Shown here one piece after another: positions 1-6,024 of a stretch of DNA of 8,007 nucleotides; the first letter of the stretch is position 1; the number at the start of each line of letters is the position of its first letter. A program made the translations under genes and the position numbers. The stretch lies in NCBI GenBank assembly GCA_026391995.1, contig JAPLCY010000281.1, positions 1 to 8,007 on the forward strand. The letters are read 5' to 3'. The notes below the pieces were generated by a model, which saw only the letters and a list, made by a program, of their open reading frames with translations, made no database searches and was not told the origin of the DNA. This DNA is from Candidatus Auribacterota bacterium. Its GTDB lineage: Bacteria; Auribacterota; Tritonobacteria; UBA1439.

Positions 1-1007
1 GGGATCCCCATCTCGATCATCCTGACCACGGGCGGCATCCCCGAGCCGAGAATGGTATTGGCGAGGGGGTTGTGCACCACCATGGCGCCGGTTTTCCTGA
101 TGGTATCAAGGTCGCGGTCGGTAGTGTTCACCTGGTGGGCGAGCATCGTGTGGTTGTCCAGGAAGTCTATTCGCCTCGCGTACTCCACCTCGGTCATCCC
201 GTACGTCTCGGTGAACCACCTCGTCGTGCCGGGCTCTTCCGAGGAGTGGATATGGATCAGCGTGCCATGGTCGCGCGCCCATTGTTTAAGCCCCTTCAGG
301 ATTTCCGGGCCGTTCGAGAAAAACTGGTCGGGGCCTGGAATGACGTGCACCCGCGTTTCTGAGGAAAACTCCGCGGCGTACCGGTCCATGCGCTCGACCG
401 CGGAAGGAGCCTTGTCGAGGATGCGGGCATCGTAATGCCGGTCCTGGCTCCCGACGGCGATGATCAGCCTGGTCCCGGCCTCGCGGTTTGCCTCGACCAG
501 CTCGCGTACATGGTACTTATTGAAGTTACAGTGGTGCGTGAGCGCCGAGGTGATGCCGTAGCAGACGTCGTCCAGACGCGCCTTCCGGTAGGCGACCATG
601 CTGGGGGAACAGCAGAATTCATGCTTCAGCGCGTCGGCGCGCTCGTCGAGAAATCCCATAAAAAGATTGACGGCGTGGTCAAGCCAGTGTGTGAGCGGCT
701 CGTCCTTGGCAATGCCGATGATCGGCGACTCGTGGTCGTGGCCGTGGGCCTTCACGAAGCCCGGGAGGAGTACCCCGTGTATCATCGGGATCTCGGCGGA
801 GCCGGGCGGCGCGCCGATTATTCTCAGATCCTTGCCGTGCCGCGAGAGAAGCCCTTTCCCGATCTCGGGGGTGTAGCGGCCGGCCTCGGCGATCCTGTTG
901 CCGCACACGAGGACGTAGCCGTCGGCGATACGGTGTGCGCGGCCGAGCGCGTCGCTCAAAGGAATCAGGAAACGCGCCCTGATAAGCGTGTGCTGCGGCT
1001 GTTTCAT
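1..1007 (-). CDS. Amidohydrolase (cytosine/SAH deaminase-like), C-terminus cut by window edge
   Basis: I translated this minus-strand frame by hand; it is open from the ATG at 1007 to the window edge (335 codons). An in-frame TGA at 1022-1020 leaves that ATG as the only likely start. It looks like a metal-dependent amidohydrolase of the chlorohydrolase/SAH-guanine deaminase group, which removes an amino or halide group from a heterocycle in the cytosol. Visible motifs are PGFVKAHGHDHE (metal-binding H88-x-H90), LIHIHSSEE (ligand H254, catalytic-type E257), LAHQVN (H291) and VVHNPLANTILGSG (about 311-323), which matches the family's conserved V-H-x-P-x-x-N segment. The last ligand, an Asp, should lie beyond the edge. 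The N-terminal ~80 residues fit the small beta-sandwich composite domain. The substrate cannot be told. It is divergent from the gene at 1259 and its upstream region is a heptad repeat. No strong Shine-Dalgarno is visible. Confidence 0.9.
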   Translation of the reverse strand, partial: MKQPQHTLIRARFLIPLSDALGRAHRIADGYVLVCGNRIAEAGRYTPEIGKGLLSRHGKDLRIIGAPPGSAEIPMIHGVLLPGFVKAHGHDHESPIIGIAKDEPLTHWLDHAVNLFMGFLDERADALKHEFCCSPSMVAYRKARLDDVCYGITSALTHHCNFNKYHVRELVEANREAGTRLIIAVGSQDRHYDARILDKAPSAVERMDRYAAEFSSETRVHVIPGPDQFFSNGPEILKGLKQWARDHGTLIHIHSSEEPGTTRWFTETYGMTEVEYARRIDFLDNHTMLAHQVNTTDRDLDTIRKTGAMVVHNPLANTILGSGMPPVVRMIEMGI

Positions 1008-1025
1008 AATACTATCCCGTCACCA

Positions 1026-1123
1026 TTCGTACATCGTACCTTGTATTTGGCACCTCGCACATCGTACTTCGAATATCATAATGCGGTTGCGAAGTGCGAA
1101 GTACTATGTACGATATACGCGGT
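1026..1123. repeat. Array of 14 degenerate 7-bp units forming a long inverted repeat
   Basis: The sequence divides cleanly into heptads: TTCGTAC, ATCGTAC, CTTGTAT, TTGGCAC, CTCGCAC, ATCGTAC, TTCGAAT, ATCATAA, TGCGGTT, GCGAAGT, GCGAAGT, ACTATGT, ACGATAT, ACGCGGT. The left units follow an NTCGTAC-like pattern and the right units its reverse complement. As a result 1028-1059 pairs with 1088-1119, 26 of 32 positions by direct comparison, around a 28-nt centre. It sits 18 bp upstream of the amidohydrolase ATG (1007) and could be transcribed in its leader. It has no T-run, so a simple intrinsic terminator is unlikely. Function is unknown. Confidence 0.8.
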
Positions 1124-1202
1124 CACCTTCTTCTTATATATTTGTCAATCGCGTCGGCCGCCTTCCACGATTGGCTACGGTGAGCAGTCTACAATAATTG
1201 GC

Positions 1203-1232
1203 TTGCCAAATAAAGCCTCAATACCGTATGAT
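1203..1232 (+). promoter_or_regulatory. Sigma-70-type promoter for the 1259-2887 gene pair
   Basis: TTGCCA at 1203-1208 and TATGAT at 1227-1232 are separated by 18 bp, each one mismatch from consensus. The predicted start near 1239 would give a leader of about 20 nt before the ATG at 1259. The -35 element lies inside a small palindrome, TTGGC-TT-GCCAA (1198-1209), that could be an operator half-site pair. Confidence 0.55.
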
Positions 1233-1258
1233 CGCACTCTTGCACGGGGGCATGGGGC

Positions 1259-2110
1259 ATGCTGCTGCTTTCAATCGGCTCGCTCAGATTTTACGAACTC
1301 GACCGGGTATTCGATATCGCCGCCGATCTGGGTTTCGACGGCGTCGAGGTGATCGTTGACGACCGGTGGGATACGACAGACCCCCTGTACCTCCGCCGCC
1401 TGGCCGAACGCTACCGGATGCCGATCCCCTCCCTCCACTCGCCGTTCAGCTTCGTGGATACTGTGTGGGGCAATGACCCCGTCGTCCGGATGGAGAACTC
1501 GATCAGGCTCGCGGCCGAGATCGGCGCCGAGCTGGTGGTGCTGCATCTTCCCTTCTTCGCCGAGCGGCGATACATCCGCTGGGTCGACGAGGAGATCCCC
1601 CGCATCCAGGAGCGCACAGCGGTGAAGCTCGCGGTGGAGAACATGCCGCACGCCTGCAAAATCCTCGGTCCCCTCGGCGTCCCGATGCACACGGGGATCA
1701 TCTACGACGTGGACCGCCGCGGCTGGCGCAACAGGCTGCTCAGACCCTTGAGCAAGTCCTGCTTCGTCGGGAACACATGGGAGTACCTGCGCCGCTTCCG
1801 CTATCTCGTCCTCGACACCACGCACCTCGCCACCGGCGGCGGAAACCCCATCGAGGAGTTCGAGCGGATGAAGCAGAAGCTCGCCCTCATCCACGTGTCG
1901 AACTTCAACGGCAAGGAACACCAGCCGCTGGCGGAGGGACGGATAGATTTCGCGCAATTCCTGCGCCACGTGGCGCGGAGCGGCTATGCGGGGCACATCA
2001 CGCTCGAGCTGATGCCGGACCATTTCCCGGACAGGGGCGAGGCGACGGCGCGAAGGATTCTCGCCGCCGACCTCGCGTTGTGCCGCGAGTGTTTATCTGG
2101 TTCAACGTAG
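1259..2110 (+). CDS. Sugar phosphate isomerase/epimerase family TIM-barrel protein
   Basis: A 283-residue protein of the xylose isomerase-like TIM-barrel / AP endonuclease 2 superfamily, of usual length. These cytosolic enzymes isomerise or epimerise sugars or sugar phosphates, or cleave related substrates, with a divalent metal in the barrel. The family pattern is complete: GFDGVEV after the first strand (25-31), SLHSPF with H60, VVLHLP with H96, LAVENMP with E127, VLDTTH with D186 and H189, IHVSN with H212, GRIDF (227-231) and ITLELMP with E250. These are the expected metal and substrate ligands. The ATG at 1259 is the only usable start because an in-frame TGA lies at 1229-1231; a GGGGG run at 1246-1250 is a plausible ribosome site. 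The downstream ATPase gene starts 12 bp after the stop, so the two are probably co-transcribed. The exact substrate is not recognisable. Confidence 0.9.
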   Translation: MLLLSIGSLRFYELDRVFDIAADLGFDGVEVIVDDRWDTTDPLYLRRLAERYRMPIPSLHSPFSFVDTVWGNDPVVRMENSIRLAAEIGAELVVLHLPFFAERRYIRWVDEEIPRIQERTAVKLAVENMPHACKILGPLGVPMHTGIIYDVDRRGWRNRLLRPLSKSCFVGNTWEYLRRFRYLVLDTTHLATGGGNPIEEFERMKQKLALIHVSNFNGKEHQPLAEGRIDFAQFLRHVARSGYAGHITLELMPDHFPDRGEATARRILAADLALCRECLSGST

Positions 2111-2122
2111 AACAGAAATCCC

Positions 2123-2887
2123 ATGAAGAAAATCGTTGCCGTAGGGCGCGGGGGCGTCGGAAAAACCTGCTTCATTGCGGGGACCGCCCGCCTCCTCATG
2201 CCACAGGGGCCGATCCTCCTCATCGACGCCGATCCGGATCAGAACCTCGCCGAGATGGTCGGGCTCGACCTGGACCGGGAAGGCGTCAGGACGATCTCGG
2301 AGCTTCTCTTCGATATCAAGGCCGGCACGATCGAGGAGCGATTGGGCTCGGCGCCCCTCGCGAAGAAACTCGATTATCTTCTCAGCCAGCATGGCCTCTA
2401 CGAAGGGGATCGATTCGACTTCTTCGCCCTGGGGACCAAATGGACGGAGGGGTGTTACTGCCAGCCGAACAATATACTGAAGGGGCTCATCGCGCGCCTC
2501 GAGCCAAACTACCGCTACGTCCTGATCGACTCGCCCGCGGGACTCGAGCACCTCAACCGCCGGATCACCGCCGGCGTCGACGATGTCTTCGCCCTCATCG
2601 GGGCGTCAAAAAAGGCGCTCGACAGCGCATGGAGGGCGAAGAAGGTCATCGAGGAGATCGGCATCACCTACAAGAACTTCTATCTCGTGGAAGGGTATGA
2701 CTACCCCGCCGAGCGCTTCAGCTCGCTCACCCGCGGGGACGGACCGCCATGCCTCGGAAGGCTCGCGCGGGACCCGGAGATCGCCCGGCGAAGCCTCGAG
2801 GGGAGCTCGCTGCTCGAAACCGGCGATGCGTCTCCATTCCTCCAATCCCTGCGGGCGATAATGGCCGCGGCGGGTTACCGGCTCTGA
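2123..2887 (+). CDS. CooC-like (SIMIBI/MinD-NifH class) ATPase, CODH nickel-insertion accessory type
   Basis: A 254-residue P-loop ATPase most like CooC, the dimeric protein that uses ATP to help load nickel into carbon monoxide dehydrogenase. Visible elements are the deviant Walker A GRGGVGKT (8-15), DADPDQNLA (35-43), a CYC pair (C111, C113) followed by QPNN, as in the CooC metal-binding CxC at the dimer interface, and YVLIDSPAG (132-140) as Walker B/switch II. GASKKALDSAWRAKKVIEEIG (from 160) matches the following conserved segment. The odd point is R9 where CooC, MinD and NifH relatives carry the signature lysine (GKGGVGKT). The codon is CGC, so this is not a reading ambiguity within the given sequence. 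No CODH or acetyl-CoA synthase gene is in the window, so the partner is unknown; another metalloenzyme is possible. It follows the TIM-barrel gene by 12 bp with no clear Shine-Dalgarno, and its last 13 bp overlap the convergent gene at 2875. Confidence 0.88.
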   Translation: MKKIVAVGRGGVGKTCFIAGTARLLMPQGPILLIDADPDQNLAEMVGLDLDREGVRTISELLFDIKAGTIEERLGSAPLAKKLDYLLSQHGLYEGDRFDFFALGTKWTEGCYCQPNNILKGLIARLEPNYRYVLIDSPAGLEHLNRRITAGVDDVFALIGASKKALDSAWRAKKVIEEIGITYKNFYLVEGYDYPAERFSSLTRGDGPPCLGRLARDPEIARRSLEGSSLLETGDASPFLQSLRAIMAAAGYRL

Positions 2888-3375
2888 TCGGGCCTCTCCC
2901 CTCCCGGCGGCGCCCCTTCTCGAATCGTGACACCCGATGGCGGCGTGAACATGTCCGGCGGTACCGGGGCGTTGATTTTCAGCGACGTCAGCTCGCCCCC
3001 CACGGCCTCGAGCTTCTCCCTCTGCGCAGGGCTCATGGATTTCAAAAGCTCATCTGCCCTCCGGGAGAAACTTGGCGACTTCTCGCCGGTCTTCGCGATG
3101 AGATCGATCCGGTAATGGTTGATGCCATCGTCGATCTCCAGCGAAGAATCCTTTCTTTGCATCCCCATGATTTTCAATGTCGTCGTTCGCTCGGTCCGGG
3201 TCTTCTTCCCGTAGTCATCTATGTGTAATGTCTGCGTCCCGTCCTGCATCGCTCCGCTGATTTTGTAGGTTATTATCGCGCTCTTGAACGGATAGACCTT
3301 GCCCTCATCGGCGGCATACACTCCAGGCACAATGTGCAGCCCCAACAATGTGACAAGTAAATAATACCGTGTCAT
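2875..3375 (-). CDS. Secreted hypothetical protein (DUF4412-like)
   Basis: A 166-residue exported protein. Residues 1-21 form a Sec signal peptide: a positive end, a hydrophobic core LLVTLLGLHIV, and a likely cut after VYA. The mature part starts with ADEGKVYPFKSAIITYKISG. It continues with short beta-strand segments typical of periplasmic proteins with a YPFKS...Y-x-x-S-G-x-M-x-G-T start, similar to DUF4412-type or LolA-like beta-sheet proteins (inference). A charged helical stretch, RRADELLKSMSPAQREKLEAV, is near 105-125. No catalytic motif is visible. The start is firm: AAGGAGGAGG lies just upstream of the ATG at 3375, and a good promoter lies at 3449-3421. The gene runs convergent to the CooC-like gene and overlaps it by 13 bp, leaving no room for a terminator between them. 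Confidence 0.8.
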   Translation of the reverse strand: MTRYYLLVTLLGLHIVPGVYAADEGKVYPFKSAIITYKISGAMQDGTQTLHIDDYGKKTRTERTTTLKIMGMQRKDSSLEIDDGINHYRIDLIAKTGEKSPSFSRRADELLKSMSPAQREKLEAVGGELTSLKINAPVPPDMFTPPSGVTIREGAPPGGERPDQSR

Positions 3376-3413
3376 AAGCCTCCTCCTTCATTAATGCTTC
3401 TTACTGGAATGCA

Positions 3414-3439
3414 GTGTGTTATGCTAAACAATAGCACAC
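3414..3439. promoter_or_regulatory. Operator-like inverted repeat over the secreted-protein promoter
   Basis: GTGTGTTAT (3414-3422) is matched by ATAGCACAC (3431-3439) in inverted orientation, 8 of 9 positions, with an 8-bp centre. The half-site spacing is about 17 bp centre to centre, near two helical turns, as expected for a dimeric helix-turn-helix regulator. It covers the -10 element and start-site area. The binding protein is unknown. Confidence 0.35.
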
Positions 3440-3449
3440 TCAATATCAA
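3421..3449 (-). promoter_or_regulatory. Sigma-70-type promoter for the secreted-protein gene
   Basis: On the minus strand, TTGATA (3449-3444) and TAGCAT (3426-3421) are separated by 17 bp. The predicted start near 3414 gives a leader of about 39 nt ending in the strong AAGGAGGAGG ribosome site. The -10 element lies within a palindrome at 3414-3439. Confidence 0.55.
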
Positions 3450-3465
3450 AAATAAAGAGATATAT

Positions 3466-3494
3466 TTGACATTACCCGCCTTTTATGATAGCTT
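3466..3494 (+). promoter_or_regulatory. Possible promoter for the HNH endonuclease gene
   Basis: A perfect -35 hexamer, TTGACA, lies at 3466-3471. The 17-bp spaced -10 is only TAGCTT (3489-3494). A better -10, TATGAT at 3484-3489, would need the weak -35 TATATT at 3461-3466. The area is AT-rich and upstream of the start at 3535, so a promoter is likely here, but which pair is used is unclear. Confidence 0.35.
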
Positions 3495-3524
3495 CACTGA
3501 TTATGGGGAATATGATATGCCAAC

Positions 3525-3530
3525 GGAGGG
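3525..3530 (+). promoter_or_regulatory. Ribosome binding site that fixes the HNH gene start
   Basis: GGAGGG lies four bases before the ATG at 3535. The upstream in-frame ATGs at 3394, 3409, 3421 and 3517 lack such a site, and the three at 3394-3421 lie upstream of the candidate promoter. Confidence 0.7.
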
Positions 3531-3534
3531 AAGA

Positions 3535-4092
3535 ATGACACAGAATATTGAGAAGGCAATGCAGAGATTTGACAAGCGTTACGGCACCAACGGCGGCTAC
3601 GCTAAATTCAAGGCACTTCTCGAAGAGGGCCAGACGCTCGATGCGATCGGCAGGACCTTCGGATTCACGAGGCAGTACGCCTCGTTGAAAAAAATCGAGT
3701 TCGGCCTCCATCCCCCCGAGAAGAAATACCAGAGCAAGGAATGGCTCGATCAGCGCTACCTCAAGGATGGCAAGACACTCAAGGAAATCGCGGTCGAGTG
3801 CGATGTGGATCCGGGGACCATTTACGTACATCTTAAGAAGTTCAATGTCGCGCTCAAGGGAGTTCCCTCGGGGCAACGTCATCACCGCTGGAAGGGCGGC
3901 CGTTTCGTCAGGCCTGACGGTTCGATCGTCGTCACCGCCGGCAAGGACAAAGGGAAGTACCTGCACCGGCTCGTTATGGAGCAGCACCTGGGCAGGTCCC
4001 TCCGGCGCCGCGAGAAGGTGATCCACCTCGACGGCAACAAGTCGAATGCGGACATCGGCAACCTCAAGCTGGTCACCAAAGACCAGACGTAA
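3535..4092 (+). CDS. HNH endonuclease with two N-terminal helix-turn-helix segments
   Basis: A 185-residue protein, homing/phage-type HNH nuclease by its C-terminal end. Residues 22-58 (FKALLEEGQTLDAIGRTFG... TRQYASLKKIEFG) look like a helix-turn-helix. Residues 68-105 (RYLKDGKTLKEIAVECD... TIYVHLKKF) look like a second one, so DNA recognition is probably N-terminal. The nuclease domain (about 116-183) has HHRWKGG, YLHRLVMEQHLGRSL with H144, and KVIHLDGNKSN with H164 and N171, then GNLKLV. This matches the HNH_3 pattern, except that the usual paired His before I/L-D-G is Ile-His here, which may remove a metal ligand. The start is set by GGAGGG at 3525-3530; the longer 232-codon version is AT-rich upstream sequence. 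No intron, intein or phage gene is adjacent, so it is a stand-alone copy. Whether it still cuts DNA is uncertain. Confidence 0.85.
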   Translation: MTQNIEKAMQRFDKRYGTNGGYAKFKALLEEGQTLDAIGRTFGFTRQYASLKKIEFGLHPPEKKYQSKEWLDQRYLKDGKTLKEIAVECDVDPGTIYVHLKKFNVALKGVPSGQRHHRWKGGRFVRPDGSIVVTAGKDKGKYLHRLVMEQHLGRSLRRREKVIHLDGNKSNADIGNLKLVTKDQT

Positions 4093-4112
4093 CCACGCAC
4101 CGGATTGTTCCC

Positions 4113-4322
4113 ATGCGTACAATACTATTCTCCGCATTGGCCGTGGGCTGCATCTGGGTCCTCCCGGGGTGCGGTACCGTCGACAACACGCCCATCGGAA
4201 AGGGCGTGAAGACCTACGAGAAGTACAGTGACGATATCGGGAGGGAAAGGGATGTCAAGGTCATGGGCAAGGACGTCATCATCGAGCCCGAGGCTGATAA
4301 GAAGATCCGCTTCAACTTCTGA
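4113..4322 (+). CDS. Small lipoprotein
   Basis: A 69-residue protein with a lipoprotein signal: MRTILFSALAVGCIWVLPGC, lipobox L-P-G-C with Cys20 as the lipidated residue. The mature part is about 49 residues, hydrophilic and charged (TPIGKGVKTYEKYSDDIGRE and onward), ending KKIRFNF, with no known domain. It resembles entericidin-size small envelope lipoproteins only in size. It follows the HNH gene by 20 bp without a strong ribosome site, so a shared transcript is possible but a common role is not suggested. Confidence 0.65.
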   Translation: MRTILFSALAVGCIWVLPGCGTVDNTPIGKGVKTYEKYSDDIGRERDVKVMGKDVIIEPEADKKIRFNF

Positions 4323-4452
4323 CCACCGCCACCCTGTGCAGCCCGAAACACCCGAAAACTGTGTAGTGCGCCTGATTTTTCTTACCAACCTGATTCCTTG
4401 ACGGCATCTCCCCGTCCAGGCCAATCGGGTGCTTCGGAATATCCGGATGAAC

Positions 4453-4457
4453 GGAGG
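4453..4457 (+). promoter_or_regulatory. Ribosome binding site that fixes the transporter start
   Basis: GGAGG lies 9 bases before the ATG at 4467 (6 before an in-frame TTG at 4464). The frame stays open upstream to an ATG at 4398, but that extension (TASPRPGQSGASEYPDERRN) is hydrophilic, has no ribosome site, and precedes a typical MFS first helix. Confidence 0.65.
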
Positions 4458-4466
4458 AACACCTTG

Positions 4467-5498
4467 ATGTACGGCCCCGGCCTGCTCTACGTCCTTGCCC
4501 TGATCATGAATTGCTCCACCGGCGTCATGGTGGTCGCCCTGCCCCTCCTCGCCATACGCTTCGGCGCGAGTCCGCTCGAGCTCGGCCTCCTGGGGTCCAT
4601 AAGCATCTTCATGGTGCGGGAGATCAAGGACATCTTTATCATCGCCGCCTGCGGCAGCTTCTGCGCGGCGTTCTTCTGGCCCCCCCTCCAGGCGTGGTGC
4701 GCCGAGGCGGGCAACCCCGGGAGGCTCTCCCACCGGCTGGGGATATTCAATCTCTCCTGGAGCCTGGGGATCATGATCGGCCCCGTCATCGGCGGCAGCC
4801 TCTACGCCCTCGACTACCGCTTCCCCTGGTGCTACGGCATACTCTCGAACCTGGTCATGCTCGTGCTCCTCATGCGCGCGAGCGGCGGCGAGGCCGCGCC
4901 CTCGGACGATTCCCCGGACGGCGGCGCGGAACAGTGCGCGCGCCCCCCGGGCCGATTCCTGGCGACGGCCCTCTGGGCAAATTTTATCTGCTGGTTCGCG
5001 CTCTCCAACATACAGTCGATCTACCCGAAACTCGCTGTGGGGAGGGGGTTTTCCCCCCAGCTCATCGGGTATCTTCTCTTCCTCGTGGGTGCGGTACAAT
5101 CAATCTTCTTCCTGATCCTCCGCGCGCATGCCTTCTGGCACCATCGCTACGCCCCGCTGGTCATCGTCCACTTCGCGGCGGCCGGCGGGATGCTGATGGT
5201 GTTCAGCGTGTCGTCGGTGCCGCTTCTCACGATCGCATTTCCCCTGCTGGGCTGCGCCCTCGGTCTGTCCTACTACTCGAGCATCTATTACAGCCTCTGC
5301 GCCAAGGGGAGCGTCGGCACGAGGACCGGGATCCATGAATTCATGGTCGGCTCAGGCTTCCTGCTCGGCCCCCTCGTGGGGGGCGTGCTTGCCCAGTGTA
5401 TCGGGCTCCGCGCACCGTTCCTTGTCTGCAGCATCCTCCTTGGCACCACCGCCGTATGTGAACTCTTTCTCGGGCTTTCCCGCCGCGCCCCGGAATAG
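4467..5498 (+). CDS. MFS transporter, short; TM2-TM3/motif A segment apparently missing
   Basis: A 343-residue inner-membrane protein of the major facilitator superfamily. Helix 1 is LLYVLALIMNCSTGVMVVALPLLAIRFGAS (6-34). FFWPPLQAW (69-77) and LGIMIGPVIGG (100-110) match the TM4/TM5 region with its G-x-x-x-G-P-x-x-G-G motif. A hydrophilic loop at 138-163 separates the halves, and a second GP-x-x-GG occurs at 300-306 in the C-terminal half. The family is usually near 390-420 residues. Here TM2 (LELGLLGSISIFM, 38-49) runs straight into VREIKDIFIIAACGSFC, and the signature motif A loop (G-x-L-a-D-r-x-G-r) cannot be found. That fits an in-frame loss of about 40-50 residues. The substrate is unknown and the function doubtful. 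The gene stands alone, 144 bp after the lipoprotein gene. Confidence 0.82.
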   Translation: MYGPGLLYVLALIMNCSTGVMVVALPLLAIRFGASPLELGLLGSISIFMVREIKDIFIIAACGSFCAAFFWPPLQAWCAEAGNPGRLSHRLGIFNLSWSLGIMIGPVIGGSLYALDYRFPWCYGILSNLVMLVLLMRASGGEAAPSDDSPDGGAEQCARPPGRFLATALWANFICWFALSNIQSIYPKLAVGRGFSPQLIGYLLFLVGAVQSIFFLILRAHAFWHHRYAPLVIVHFAAAGGMLMVFSVSSVPLLTIAFPLLGCALGLSYYSSIYYSLCAKGSVGTRTGIHEFMVGSGFLLGPLVGGVLAQCIGLRAPFLVCSILLGTTAVCELFLGLSRRAPE

Positions 5499-5547
5499 CG
5501 GACAAGCCCGGCACAGAACACATCGGAGGCCTGCCGCGCCTAATACC

Positions 5548-5577
5548 TTGCCCGCGAACAGGGGGATGTGATATAAA
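5548..5577 (+). promoter_or_regulatory. Sigma-70-type promoter upstream of the broken hydrolase gene
   Basis: TTGCCC (5548-5553) and TATAAA (5572-5577) are spaced by 18 bp. The predicted start near 5584 lies about 25 nt before the ATG at 5609. It would be a surviving promoter of a gene that no longer encodes a full enzyme. Confidence 0.45.
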
Positions 5578-5608
5578 CACCACCATCGCGCGTCCACCGG
5601 TAAAAACT

Positions 5609-6024
5609 ATGAACCCCGTCTTGCTCCTCATCGACCTCCAGAAGGACTTCCCGAAACTCTTCCCCCTGCTCAAGCCCCAGGACCGTTTCGCGAGAAGGTT
5701 GAGCGGCGACCGGGGGAAACAGTCCTCCACAAGACCCGGTGGAGCGCCTTCTACGGGACCGAGCTCCACCGCCTCCTCCAGACGCGCGGCTACGACACCC
5801 TTGTCCTGGCCGGATTCATGACGCACGCCTGCATCCGGGTCACCGCCCTGGACGCCTACCAGCGGGATTACCCGATCATCATCGCCCGCGACTGTGTCGA
5901 CACCTATGACGCCGATCACGAACGCGTGACGCTCGACTATCTCTCCCGCTACGCGGCACGGGTCATCTCGAACGAGGAGATCTTTGCCGCACTCCAAAGG
6001 CCGGGTTCACTTCCCGCCCGCTGA
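5609..6024 (+). pseudogene. Isochorismatase-family cysteine hydrolase, internal deletion plus frame change
   Basis: The start, MNPVLLLIDLQKDFPKLF, matches the N-terminus of isochorismatase-like hydrolases (nicotinamidase, isochorismatase and relatives), with catalytic Asp9. That frame soon turns into nonsense (DRGKQSSTRPGG...) and closes at 5821. The frame starting from about 5665 reads PFREKVERRPGETVLHKTRW, then SAFYGTELHRLLQTRGYDTL, then VLAGFMTHACIRVTALDAY and on to a stop at 6022-6024. This is the family's C-terminal half, with the catalytic Lys (VLHK) and Cys (THAC). The stretch normally between them, roughly 60 residues, is absent. A single base error cannot explain this; a deletion of a length not divisible by three does. 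The junction is between about 5650 and 5700. An ATG at 5818 could start a 68-residue fragment, but it would lack the Asp and Lys. The substrate cannot be told. Confidence 0.85.

Noticed and set aside
1026..1123. CRISPR array
   Set aside because: Units are 7 bp, contiguous and degenerate, with no spacers; there are no cas genes in the window.
435..1352. 305-codon plus-strand open frame opposite the amidohydrolase
   Set aside because: It lies antisense to a gene with clear catalytic motifs, has no family-like pattern, and runs through the heptad repeat into the next gene. It is a GC-rich shadow.
1271..2023. 250-codon minus-strand open frame opposite the TIM-barrel gene
   Set aside because: Codon-complement shadow rich in His, Glu, Val and Asp, without domain patterns. 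The plus-strand gene has complete metal ligands.
3394..3534. Longer N-terminus for the HNH protein (47 extra codons)
   Set aside because: The segment is AT-rich, contains the promoter elements and lacks a ribosome site, whereas GGAGGG precedes the ATG at 3535.
4125..5099. 324-codon minus-strand open frame over the lipoprotein and transporter genes
   Set aside because: Highly charged, low-complexity translation (runs of E, A, G, R), spanning two plus-strand genes; a shadow of hydrophobic coding DNA.
5341..5997. 218-codon minus-strand open frame opposite the end of the transporter and the hydrolase pseudogene
   Set aside because: The opposite strand carries recognisable isochorismatase and MFS sequence; this translation shows none.
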